From: Evansella alkalicola
GTDB taxonomy: Bacteria > Bacillota > Bacilli > Bacillales > Salisediminibacteriaceae
Direction: 5' to 3'
Assembly: GCF_019042735.1 (NCBI RefSeq)
Contig: NZ_JAHQCR010000030.1
Location: 124,001-188,000, forward strand
DNA length: 64,000 nt
In this document: positions 53,173-61,344 of the stretch, piece by piece
Layout: each line of letters opens with the position of its first letter
Position numbering within the stretch: the first letter of the stretch is position 1
Notes under the pieces: generated by a model
What the model was told of the DNA's origin: nothing
What the model saw: the letters and a program-made list of their open reading frames with translations, nothing else
The model's database searches: none
Translations under genes and position numbers: made by a program

Positions 53173-53997
53173 ATGCCTGAACTTCCAGAAGTAGAAACAG
53201 TGAAGAGAACATTAACTGAATTAATCTTAAACGAGAAAATAAAAGATGTAATAGTAACTTGGCCTAAAATGATAAAAAAGCCCGATGATACGGAAGAATT
53301 TCGACACAGGTTAATCGGTCAGACATTCAATAATATAAAAAGAAGGGGGAAGTTCCTAGTATTTGAGCTTGATGAATATACCCTCGTATCTCATTTGAGA
53401 ATGGAAGGCCGATATGGCGTTTTTAAGCTAAGTGAAACACCAGATAAACATACCCATGTAAGGTTTATACTTGAAAGTGAAAAAGAGCTAAGATACCGCG
53501 ATGTTAGAAAATTTGGAACGATGCACTTATTCCCTAAAGGAGAGGAAGAGAACTCCCTACCTCTGTCACAATTAGGTGTAGAACCATTTTCAGATGAATT
53601 TACTGTCGAGTTATTAGGCAATATCCTTGCAAAAACAAATAGAAAGTTAAAGGTCGCCCTATTAGACCAGACAAAGCTAGTTGGCTTAGGGAATATATAT
53701 GTGGATGAAGCGTTGTTTCGAGCAGGACTTCATCCTGAAAAAGAGGCGAACACTCTCGAATGTAAGGAATTAGTGAGACTCCATCAGAGCATCATTAATA
53801 CTTTACAGGAAGCAGTGGAAATGGGCGGCTCATCAATCAAAACCTATGTCAATGGACAGGGAGAAATGGGGATGTTCCAGCAGACGTTATTTGTTTATGG
53901 TCGTCAAGGCAATGCATGTAAAAATTGTGGTACTAGCATTGAAAAATCTGTTGTTGGTGGACGGGGAACTCATACTTGTCCAGAGTGTCAAAAATAA
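53173..53997 (+). CDS. mutM: Formamidopyrimidine-DNA glycosylase
   Basis: 274 residues. Excises 8-oxoguanine and FaPy. Catalytic Pro2-Glu3 (PELPEVETV), Lys in GRRGKFLVFEL-like KRRGKFLVF, H2TH (KLVGLGNIYVDEALF), and a C-terminal zinc finger CKNC...CPEC. Operon with polA, ytaF and coaE. GTGATGTT lies before the ATG with AAAGGTG upstream. Confidence 0.97.
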   Translation: MPELPEVETVKRTLTELILNEKIKDVIVTWPKMIKKPDDTEEFRHRLIGQTFNNIKRRGKFLVFELDEYTLVSHLRMEGRYGVFKLSETPDKHTHVRFILESEKELRYRDVRKFGTMHLFPKGEEENSLPLSQLGVEPFSDEFTVELLGNILAKTNRKLKVALLDQTKLVGLGNIYVDEALFRAGLHPEKEANTLECKELVRLHQSIINTLQEAVEMGGSSIKTYVNGQGEMGMFQQTLFVYGRQGNACKNCGTSIEKSVVGGRGTHTCPECQK

Positions 53998-54087
53998 AAA
54001 TATGGGCTATTTAATATATTTTCACGTACATTGGAAAAGCCGCCTCCATATACTATCGTATCAATGTTGTGGAAGGGGTTCTTACCA

Positions 54088-54726
54088 ATGGTGGAAATAT
54101 TTTCTTTACTGCTCCTCGCTTTTGCTGTCAGTATGGATAGTTTTGGTGTTGGGTTAACTTATGGACTGAGGAAGATGAAGCTTCCACTAACGTCATTATT
54201 ATTCATAGCTGGCTGTTCCGCCGCCTCCATACTTATTGCCATGACACTTGGAGATGCACTTTTACGATTTATGTCTCCTGAAATAGCTGAATCCATCGGG
54301 GGAATTATTTTAATTGGAATTGGGGGCTGGGCTATTTATCAAGTGTACCGGCCAGCAAAGAATGATAAAAAAACAAAAAAAGAACGAGAGACTATTGTAA
54401 ATCTCGAATTGAAAAAACTTGGAATTGTTATAAAAATCTTAAGAAAGCCGATGGTAGCCGACTTAGATAATTCTGGTACAATAACTGGAAGAGAAGCGTT
54501 ACTTTTAGGGTTTGCCCTTTCCTTAGACGCGTTTGGTGCAGGAATTGGGGCAGCTTTAATTGGTTTTCCAGCATCTATAATGGCTATTAGCGTTGGTATT
54601 ATGTGTGCAGTCTTTTTAACGTTTGGAATGAAGAGTGGCTGGCGTTTTTCTGAAGCCAAGTGGGTACAAAATTTTTCTTTTTTACCAGGGTTACTCCTTA
54701 TTCTGATTGGGGTGTGGAGCTTATAA
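54088..54726 (+). CDS. ytaF: YtaF, MntP-like sporulation membrane protein
   Basis: 212 residues, six transmembrane helices in two halves, each with an Asp motif (FAVSMDSFGVGLTYGLR and FALSLDAFGAGIGAAL), typical of the MntP superfamily of putative manganese exporters; YtaF is classed as a sporulation protein. A cytoplasmic linker (KNDKKTKKERETIV, DLDNSGTITGREA) separates the halves. ATG 54088 has GGAAGGGG nine bases ahead; the upstream extension overlaps the mutM end region and is not used. Confidence 0.9.
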   Translation: MVEIFSLLLLAFAVSMDSFGVGLTYGLRKMKLPLTSLLFIAGCSAASILIAMTLGDALLRFMSPEIAESIGGIILIGIGGWAIYQVYRPAKNDKKTKKERETIVNLELKKLGIVIKILRKPMVADLDNSGTITGREALLLGFALSLDAFGAGIGAALIGFPASIMAISVGIMCAVFLTFGMKSGWRFSEAKWVQNFSFLPGLLLILIGVWSL

Positions 54727-54766
54727 GTCCCACACCCTTTGTCATCAATTTATGGGAGGTGGTTAT

Positions 54767-55360
54767 ATGATTATAGGTTTAACTGGGGGGATTGCGACAG
54801 GTAAATCCACAGTTTCCAAGATGATAATGGAGCGTGGAATACCAGTCGTAGATGCAGATATTATTGCAAGACAAGTGGTTGAACCAGGGACAAATGGCTT
54901 TAAACAAATCGTACAAGCCTTTGGTGAAATTGTATTAACAGAAGAACACACCTTAGATCGAAAACAACTTGGCAAACTTATTTTTAATGATACTAATAAA
55001 AGAAAAGTATTAAATAATATCCTCCATCCTGAAATCAGAATGGAGATGCGAAGGCAATCCGATGAGTATCTCAAGGCTGGGCACAAAACAGTTGTACTTG
55101 ATATTCCACTTCTTATTGAGAGTAATTTAAAGTACATGGCAGACAAAATTTTACTTGTTTATGTACCGCAAGAAATTCAAATAGAACGGCTCATGAAACG
55201 GGATCAGTCAACAAAGGAAGAGGCTATGAGTAGAATTAATTCCCAAATGCCAATTGATGAAAAAAAAGAAGTTGCTGACGATATTATATTCAATGATGGC
55301 GCGATAGCAGAAACAGAGGAACAGTTAGACAACATACTGAAGCGCTGGAAAGTGGAATGA
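54767..55360 (+). CDS. coaE: Dephospho-CoA kinase
   Basis: 197 residues, equal to B. subtilis CoaE. Last step of CoA synthesis. P-loop GGIATGKST at residues 7-15, VDADIIARQVV, LDIPLLIES, and the LID with RLMKRDQSTKEEA. ATG 54767 follows GGGAGGTGG; the 20-codon extension overlaps ytaF and lacks conservation. Confidence 0.96.
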   Translation: MIIGLTGGIATGKSTVSKMIMERGIPVVDADIIARQVVEPGTNGFKQIVQAFGEIVLTEEHTLDRKQLGKLIFNDTNKRKVLNNILHPEIRMEMRRQSDEYLKAGHKTVVLDIPLLIESNLKYMADKILLVYVPQEIQIERLMKRDQSTKEEAMSRINSQMPIDEKKEVADDIIFNDGAIAETEEQLDNILKRWKVE

Positions 55361-55447
55361 TAAACATTCCATTTCATTGTTTGATTGAATATTTTGGGCT
55401 ACTTGAGAGAAGTTATAGATGGAGTCGATTCTCAAGGAGGGATAAAA

Positions 55448-55711
55448 GTGAATCACAATTCTGGTCAAATTGAGAACTACATAAATAAAGTAAAAAATAC
55501 AATCGAAAATGCTCAAAAAGAATTAGCAGAGGTTAAAATGATAAGGGAAAATGACCCAACAGAGTTTTCCTATCTTTTGCACGAACTCCAAGAACTACAA
55601 CAAGAGATGCCGATGTATATACAGCAAGCAAGTCCAGTTGAGAAAGAAAAGCTGTTAGAGGCAAAGGAGTACCTTCAATATACACAGGAGGTAATGGAAA
55701 AAGGAATATAG
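55448..55711 (+). CDS. Small helical protein of unknown function
   Basis: 87 residues, all predicted helical and charged: NHNSGQIENYINKVKNTIEN, AQKELAEVKMIREN, then LHELQELQQEMPMYIQQ. No membrane segment. GTG 55448 has a textbook AAGGAGGG six bases ahead, so it is very likely translated. Located between coaE and gapB, where B. subtilis carries small genes such as ytzC; I cannot confirm the identity from sequence. Confidence 0.75.
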   Translation: MNHNSGQIENYINKVKNTIENAQKELAEVKMIRENDPTEFSYLLHELQELQQEMPMYIQQASPVEKEKLLEAKEYLQYTQEVMEKGI

Positions 55712-55717
55712 ATTGTT

Positions 55718-55758
55718 GAAGCTCACTTAAGGGAAACCGAAAGTGGGTTCTTTTTTTG
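55718..55758 (+). terminator. Terminator before gapB
   Basis: Imperfect stem GAAGCTCACTT / AAGTGGGTTC followed by TTTTTTTG. Confidence 0.75.
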
Positions 55759-55828
55759 TGTAGCCTAAAACTAGGGAATCTATCTCGGTCCGCTACATAT
55801 TTAAAAAAATTGAACAAATTACTCCTCA

Positions 55829-55851
55829 TATTGCATACAATGTGTTATACT
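55829..55851 (+). promoter_or_regulatory. Tandem CcpN-like boxes upstream of gapB
   Basis: TGTGTTATACT (55841-55851) fits the CcpN consensus TRTGHYATAYW at every position; TATTGCATACA (55829-55839) fits 9 of 11, in direct orientation 12 bases away. CcpN represses gapB in B. subtilis under glycolytic conditions. Confidence 0.65.
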
Positions 55852-55905
55852 TTTAATCGTTGAATAACGATAAAGTATATTATATATGTTGGAGGAGGAT
55901 GTGTA

Positions 55906-56931
55906 ATGGTGAAGGTTGCAATTAACGGCTTTGGGAGGATAGGTAGAATGGTTTTCCGAAAGGCAATTACAGATCCTGGGTTAGAAATTGTTGCAATAAA
56001 TGCAACATACCCTGAAGAAACGTTGGCACATCTAATTAAATACGATTCAATACATGGACCCTTCTTTGGGAATGTCCAGGTAGATGATAAAGCCCTCATT
56101 GTGAATGGGGAAAAAATAAATTTATATCAAACACGTGAGCCTCTTGAGCTTCCCTGGGATAAGTTAGGGGTGGATATCGTAGTAGAAGCCACTGGTAAAT
56201 TTAAATCGAGAGAGCTGGCATCAAAGCATCTGCAGGCAGGTGCAAAAAAAGTAGTTATTACAGCACCAGGTAAGGGAGAAGATTTAACGATTGTCTACGG
56301 TGTTAATGAGCATAAATATAAACCTTCCTCACATGACATTTTATCTAACGCATCTTGTACAACGAACTGTCTAGCTCCTGTTGCAAAAGTACTTCATGAG
56401 GAATTACAAATCACTTCCGGTATGATGACAACCGTGCACTCTTACACGAATGATCAAAATAATATTGATAATCCGCATAAAGACTTAAGGCGTGCTAGAG
56501 CATGTGGACAATCAATTATACCTACATCAACAGGGGCAGCAAAGGCGATTTCGAAAGTACTGCCAGAGCTAGATGGGAAATTAAATGGTCTGGCCTTACG
56601 TGTCCCAACGCCAAATGTATCACTAGTTGATCTGGTTGTAGACGTAAAAAGAAAAGTTACAAAAGAAGATGTAAATGGTATTTTAAAAAATGCCAGTGAG
56701 AGAGATTTGCATGGAATTTTAGCATATACAGATGAGCCATTAGTATCCACTGACTTTAATGGTAGCGAGTATTCATCCATTATTGATGGTTTGTCCACCA
56801 TGGTGCTCAATGACAGACAAATTAAAGTTCTAGCTTGGTACGACAATGAGTGGGGCTATTCATGTAGAGTGGTGAATTTGATTCAACTAGTGGCCGATCA
56901 TTTAAGAAATGCAAAAATTAATGTTTCATAA
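55906..56931 (+). CDS. gapB: Gluconeogenic glyceraldehyde-3-phosphate dehydrogenase
   Basis: 341 residues. NGFGRIGRM at the N-terminus, catalytic Cys151 in SNASCTTNCLAP. The residue after strand 2 is Asn (AINATYP, about 32) where NAD-specific GapA has Asp, consistent with NADP preference and the gluconeogenic role. ATG with GGAGGAGG ahead; CcpN-like boxes upstream. Confidence 0.96.
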   Translation: MVKVAINGFGRIGRMVFRKAITDPGLEIVAINATYPEETLAHLIKYDSIHGPFFGNVQVDDKALIVNGEKINLYQTREPLELPWDKLGVDIVVEATGKFKSRELASKHLQAGAKKVVITAPGKGEDLTIVYGVNEHKYKPSSHDILSNASCTTNCLAPVAKVLHEELQITSGMMTTVHSYTNDQNNIDNPHKDLRRARACGQSIIPTSTGAAKAISKVLPELDGKLNGLALRVPTPNVSLVDLVVDVKRKVTKEDVNGILKNASERDLHGILAYTDEPLVSTDFNGSEYSSIIDGLSTMVLNDRQIKVLAWYDNEWGYSCRVVNLIQLVADHLRNAKINVS

Positions 56932-56956
56932 CTAGTTGCTCTCTGAATCAACTTTA

Positions 56957-57022
56957 TTAGGGGCTGAAATGGGAAAAGGGAAAAAATTTATTGTTCGACC
57001 TTTTCACTCCTTCAGTCCCTAA
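56957..57022 (+). terminator. Long hairpin after gapB (weak terminator or repeat)
   Basis: TTAGGGGCTGAA pairs with TTCAGTCCCTAA (one G-U pair), inner GAAAAGG/CCTTTTC. No T-tract follows, so it may be a repeat of the GAGGCTGGGACA type rather than a classic terminator. Confidence 0.6.
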
Positions 57023-57160
57023 TATTGTATAGGTAGAGAATAACGAGATCATCGAAGTATTTGTTATTCATCGCCATTTTGGAATATCCCTCCTTACATA
57101 AGTAGATGGATTGTGACAGACGCTATATCAAGAAGGAACATCCCTCTTTCAAAAAAATGA

Positions 57161-57189
57161 TTGCAAATCGATTTTAAACAAAGTATACT
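57161..57189 (+). promoter_or_regulatory. SigmaA promoter of speD
   Basis: TTGCAA (57161-57166), 17 bases, TATACT (57184-57189). The leader of about 138 bases contains GTTAG/CTAAC (57241-57262) and CATGC/GCATG (57289-57306) dyads. The rest of the 402-base gap after gapB holds only a near-duplicate 15-mer (GGAAyATCCCTCyTT at 57081 and 57135). Confidence 0.7.
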
Positions 57190-57333
57190 ATTTTCCGTGA
57201 ACTTCGTTTAAAAAAGCAAGGGATATATGTTACGCAAAGGGTTAGGACCTCTCTGGACTAACTTTCCCCCAGTAGTAATGTATTCCGCCATGCTTTAGAA
57301 GGCATGATAAATTGTGTTTAAGGGGGATTTTCA

Positions 57334-57723
57334 ATGGAAACAATGGGACGTCACGTTATTGCTGAATTATGGGATTGTGACACAGAAAAATTGAACAACA
57401 TCAACTATATTGAAAGGCTATTTGTAGACGCAGCACTAAAAGCAGGAGCAGAAGTTAGGGAGGTTGCCTTCCATAAATTTGCACCACAAGGTGTGAGTGG
57501 GGTTGTTATTATAAGTGAATCGCACTTAACGATACACAGCTTCCCAGAGCACGGTTATGCGAGTATTGATGTATACACTTGCGGAAATTTAGATCCAAAT
57601 GTAGCATCACAATATATATCTGAGAAATTGAATGCAAAGTCCACCGAGGTTGTAGAATTACCTAGAGGTATGGGCCCAATTAAAACGAAGGATAATAAAG
57701 TTTTAAGTGTTCATTCAGGTTAA
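57334..57723 (+). CDS. speD: S-adenosylmethionine decarboxylase proenzyme
   Basis: 129 residues. Self-cleaves at Glu62-Ser63 in SESHLTIHSFPEHGY to form the pyruvoyl cofactor; supplies decarboxylated SAM for spermidine. Length and cleavage position match B. subtilis SpeD. ATG with AAGGGGG ahead. Monocistronic between a clear promoter and terminator. Confidence 0.95.
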   Translation: METMGRHVIAELWDCDTEKLNNINYIERLFVDAALKAGAEVREVAFHKFAPQGVSGVVIISESHLTIHSFPEHGYASIDVYTCGNLDPNVASQYISEKLNAKSTEVVELPRGMGPIKTKDNKVLSVHSG

Positions 57724-57727
57724 GAGT

Positions 57728-57756
57728 AGGAGGTGATATTTTCACCTCCTTTTTCT
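57728..57756 (+). terminator. Intrinsic terminator of speD
   Basis: AGGAGGTGA / TCACCTCCT stem, then TTTTTCT. Confidence 0.92.
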
Positions 57757-57851
57757 AATATACTTATCAAATTTTTTGTGTATCTTTATAATTTCATTTG
57801 AACAAGCTGTCGTTTCTTGCTATTCTTAATAGTGGTAAGGTGGGATGATAA

Positions 57852-58262
57852 ATGAGTATAAAACATACTTTGCAAAAATATTTTAGCAAACAAACAGAAA
57901 CAAAAGAAGATCATTTTGATGAAAAGCTTAGAACGCATTATTACAAGTCCACTAAAGATAAAGTGATGAAAGAAATTGAAAGTATGCTCAGTCAGATGCA
58001 AGGTTTTAAAATTGCATCTATTTCAGAAGAGCATGGTGAAATCATCGTTCATATCACAAAGGGGAAAAAAGCATTTATGGTTATTACTGTTATTATGGTA
58101 AAACCATTCCGAACAGCAGTGGATTTATCAATATCAACTGATTCTTTCCTTTTTACTGATCTCGGATATAGTCGCAAATTAGTTTATGAACTATATTCTG
58201 AAATGAACAAGAGAATGAGTTTTGTTGGAACATCGCTAGGAGACAGGTTAATACAATCTTAA
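57852..58262 (+). CDS. Conserved-looking cytosolic protein of unknown function
   Basis: 136 residues with no signal or membrane helix: a basic N-terminus (SIKHTLQKYFSKQTETKEDHFDE), ISEEHGEIIVHITKGKKAFMVIT in the middle and SFVGTSLGDRLIQS at the end. Family not recognised. Start ATG behind GGTGGGATG. It lies 28 bases before nrdR and is probably co-transcribed with it. Confidence 0.78.
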   Translation: MSIKHTLQKYFSKQTETKEDHFDEKLRTHYYKSTKDKVMKEIESMLSQMQGFKIASISEEHGEIIVHITKGKKAFMVITVIMVKPFRTAVDLSISTDSFLFTDLGYSRKLVYELYSEMNKRMSFVGTSLGDRLIQS

Positions 58263-58290
58263 GGAACTGATACGATGGAGATGATCAGTA

Positions 58291-58755
58291 ATGTTATGTC
58301 CAAATTGCCAGCATAATGGAACAAGAGTTTTAGACTCTAGACCGAGTGATGAAGGTAGGTCAATAAGAAGAAGACGTGAATGTGAAGAATGTAGCTATAG
58401 ATTTACGACTTTCGAACGTGTTGAGAAAACCCCTTTGATTGTAGTGAAAAAAGGTGGGAATCGTGAAGAATTTAGTCGAGAAAAGGCTTTAAGAGGAATA
58501 ATTAGAGCTTGTGAAAAAAGACCAGTCCCTTTAGAGAAATTAGAAAATATCGTTGAATTAGTGGAAAGAGAAATAAGGAATCAAGGAGTTTCTGAAATAC
58601 AGAGCCATGATATTGGGGAACAAGTGATGGAGCATCTTGCAAAGATTGATGATGTTGCATACGTGAGGTTCGCCTCTGTTTACAGGCAGTTTAAGGATAT
58701 AAATGTGTTTGTTGATGAATTGAAGGACTTGTTAAATAAAGGGAACCAAAAATAA
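58291..58755 (+). CDS. nrdR: Transcriptional repressor NrdR
   Basis: 154 residues. Zinc ribbon with Cys3, Cys6, Cys31 and Cys34 (CPNC, CEEC), followed by an ATP-cone (about 46-136, VVKKGGNREEFSREKALRGI). Represses ribonucleotide reductase genes in response to dATP. ATG behind GGAGATGA. Confidence 0.97.
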   Translation: MLCPNCQHNGTRVLDSRPSDEGRSIRRRRECEECSYRFTTFERVEKTPLIVVKKGGNREEFSREKALRGIIRACEKRPVPLEKLENIVELVEREIRNQGVSEIQSHDIGEQVMEHLAKIDDVAYVRFASVYRQFKDINVFVDELKDLLNKGNQK

Positions 58756-58766
58756 TCAGAATTTAT

Positions 58767-58793
58767 TGGAGCGGAGATACGCTCCATTTTTCT
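58767..58793 (+). terminator. Terminator of nrdR
   Basis: TGGAGCG-GAGATA-CGCTCCA, then TTTTTCTC. Confidence 0.88.
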
Positions 58794-58882
58794 CTATTTA
58801 GAGAGGAATTATTCCATTTCTGTGAATAATAGTTTCTTGGAATAGTAGTTAATTAATATTAATATTTGTATAGAGGTGAGAT

Positions 58883-60295
58883 GTGTTGCATTGGAAGGAA
58901 ATTTTGCCATCAGATCGATTTATAGCATATATGCAGAATCAGCTTCATGAAACTGACAGGGATATATTAACACTCCTATATCAACCTTTAGTTGGAGCAA
59001 CAGCATACAGCCTTTATATGACTTTATTTAGCTTGATAGGCCGAAATGAAGGAAAACGCTGTGAAAAAACACATAAAACGTTAATGGTCTATACAGGACA
59101 ACATTTAGATGAGATTTTTCTTGAAAGAAAAAAGTTGGAAGCTATAGGTTTGTTAAAAGTTTTTAGGGAAAAGCAAGATGGAGAATTTATTTATTATTAC
59201 GAATTACAGACGCCATTATCACCAAATGATTTTTTTCAGGACGATATGTTAAGCGTCTTTTTATATAACCGAATCGGTAGTAAGGATCAATATATTCAAC
59301 TACGAAATTCCTTTAAAATTGATAGAATTGAAACAGACAATAAAGAAAATATTACGAGGTCTTTTGATCAAGTCTTTACCTCTGTTCATCCATCTGAGAT
59401 GACTAGCAATGACCCAGATACATTAGAGGTCTTGTCAAATGATGCCTTATTAGAGGGTCGAAGTGAGAAGGCGGATTATAGAATGAGTGGAGAAGACTTT
59501 GATTTTGACCAATTACTTGCGCTTATGCCGCCATTTGTGTCTAAAAAGGAATTACAAAAAAGTGATAATGAACGAATAATTAGGCAAATGGCTTTTCTAT
59601 ATAAAATGGATGCACTACAAATGAGTAGTGTTATTCAAGATGCGATACTTCACACTGATGAGTTGGACTTAGGAGAACTGAGAAAACAGGCGAAACGCCG
59701 CTATCGCATGAATGAGCCTGATAAACCACCAAGTTTAGGCTATCGAATTCAATCTGAACAATTAAGAACACCTAAGTCAGCACCGTTAACTGACGAAGAA
59801 AAACAAATCCATTACTTTGAAACAACACCACCCATTGAGTTTATGGAAGAGTGGGGGAACGGCGCAAAGGTTTATCCAGGAGATGTAGATATCATTGAAC
59901 AGTTAATGTTTGAATACAAGCTGGAGCCTGGTGTTGTAAACGTACTATTAGAATACATCTTCATATTATATGATAAAAAACTGACGAAGAACTTAGCATT
60001 TAAAATAGCGAATCAATGGGCAAGGGCCCAATTAAAGACTGTGAAGGAAGCAATGGATTTTGCTAAGAAGCAATATGAAAGTTTTGAAGCAAGTAAGCAA
60101 AAACAAGGTGAGTCAAAAGCAGCAACTTCGAAAAGGTTTGAAAACAAAAACAATGTCCGACAGGAGCCTCTACCAAAGTGGATGACAGATGAGGCATGGA
60201 ATAAGGAAGAGAGTAATCCAGACGATTTAGAGGAAGCGAAAAAGAAAGTAGAAAAGTATAGAGAGTTGTTAAAGGGAAAGAAACAGGAGGGATAA
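58883..60295 (+). CDS. dnaB: Replication initiation and membrane attachment protein DnaB
   Basis: 470 residues; the Bacillus helicase co-loader (not the replicative helicase). N-terminal winged-helix-like domain (LLYQPLVGATAYSLYMTL), middle DDBH1, and a C-terminal DnaD-like DDBH2 domain (LMFEYKLEPGVVNVLLEYI, about 330-400) with basic tail. Works with DnaD and DnaI at oriC. GTG 58883 or TTG 58886 may be used; GAGGTGAG lies ahead. Confidence 0.93.
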   Translation: MLHWKEILPSDRFIAYMQNQLHETDRDILTLLYQPLVGATAYSLYMTLFSLIGRNEGKRCEKTHKTLMVYTGQHLDEIFLERKKLEAIGLLKVFREKQDGEFIYYYELQTPLSPNDFFQDDMLSVFLYNRIGSKDQYIQLRNSFKIDRIETDNKENITRSFDQVFTSVHPSEMTSNDPDTLEVLSNDALLEGRSEKADYRMSGEDFDFDQLLALMPPFVSKKELQKSDNERIIRQMAFLYKMDALQMSSVIQDAILHTDELDLGELRKQAKRRYRMNEPDKPPSLGYRIQSEQLRTPKSAPLTDEEKQIHYFETTPPIEFMEEWGNGAKVYPGDVDIIEQLMFEYKLEPGVVNVLLEYIFILYDKKLTKNLAFKIANQWARAQLKTVKEAMDFAKKQYESFEASKQKQGESKAATSKRFENKNNVRQEPLPKWMTDEAWNKEESNPDDLEEAKKKVEKYRELLKGKKQEG

Positions 60296-60298
60296 TTG

Positions 60299-61231
60299 GT
60301 GGATTCCATTGGTAAAACACTGCGTAATATGCCTGGGGGAAAGTTTGAGGAGAGGTTGAAACAGATTTCAGCTGATATGTTGAAGGATCAACGCATTCAG
60401 AGCTTTCTTACAAAACATGCTGTAACTGAAAAGCAAATTGATAAGGGAATGAATGAACTTTTTCAATACAAAACTCAGTGGGATAATTGTGATTCCTGTA
60501 CTGGCCTTGAATCATGCCCAAATGTGATGAAAGGATACCAGCCACAGTTATCTATTTATCGAAATGACTTTCAATTGGAATATCAAATTTGTCCACTTAT
60601 GAAAAAGGTTGAAAACAACAGGCGACAAGCTTCTTTAATTCAAAGTTTATATATTCCTAAAGAAATGACATCAGCAACCTTTGAAGATGTTCATGAAGAT
60701 ACACCATCTCGAATTGAAGCTATTGTCAAAGCGATGGAGTTTACGGTTAATGTAAACCCAGGTGAAAATGGACAAGGATTATATATTTATGGACCGTTTG
60801 GGGTGGGGAAAACTTTTTTAATGGGTGCAATTGCTAATGAATTGGCTGAACGAGATATTCAAACAATGATTGTGTATACACCTGATTTTTTCAGAGAGTT
60901 AAAGAATGGTATTCAGGATGGATCTTACCAGAAAAAATTAGATCAAGTGAAACGCTCCCCTGTATTAATACTAGATGATATTGGTGCTGAGACGATGTCA
61001 AATTGGGTGAGAGATGATATTCTTGGTACTTTACTACAGTTTCGAATGATGGAGAAGCTACCTACGCTATTTACCTCTAATTATGATTTAGATGAACTGG
61101 AAAACCACCTCGCATATACGCATCGTGGAGGACTTGAAAAGCTAGATCAATTAAAAGCAAAAAGGATTATGGAGAGGATTCGGTATTTAAATACCGTGAT
61201 TGACATGAAAGGTGAAAATAAAAGAGCTTAA
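60299..61231 (+). CDS. dnaI: Primosomal protein DnaI (helicase loader)
   Basis: 310 residues. N-terminal helicase-binding zinc domain (CDSCTGLESCPN, CPLMKK) and C-terminal AAA+ ATPase: Walker A GPFGVGKTF (from about 165), Walker B LILDDIGAE, arginine near TSNYDLDEL. Loads DnaC helicase. GTG 60299 gives DSIGKTLR as in other DnaI and a seven-base gap from AGGAGGG; the TTG three bases earlier is less likely. Two bases after dnaB. Confidence 0.95.
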   Translation: MDSIGKTLRNMPGGKFEERLKQISADMLKDQRIQSFLTKHAVTEKQIDKGMNELFQYKTQWDNCDSCTGLESCPNVMKGYQPQLSIYRNDFQLEYQICPLMKKVENNRRQASLIQSLYIPKEMTSATFEDVHEDTPSRIEAIVKAMEFTVNVNPGENGQGLYIYGPFGVGKTFLMGAIANELAERDIQTMIVYTPDFFRELKNGIQDGSYQKKLDQVKRSPVLILDDIGAETMSNWVRDDILGTLLQFRMMEKLPTLFTSNYDLDELENHLAYTHRGGLEKLDQLKAKRIMERIRYLNTVIDMKGENKRA

Positions 61232-61344
61232 AACTTTGTGAAAGAAATTCAAGTTTATTCAGCCTTTTATTAAGAAATAAATTATCTTCTATGTTACGAT
61301 AGAGTTAATTAGGTTTAGTAGATTGAAAGATTGGAGGCGTGACA

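Noticed and set aside
57190..57333. SAM riboswitch upstream of speD
   Set aside because: None of the conserved SAM riboswitch segments is visible; only two small dyads occur.
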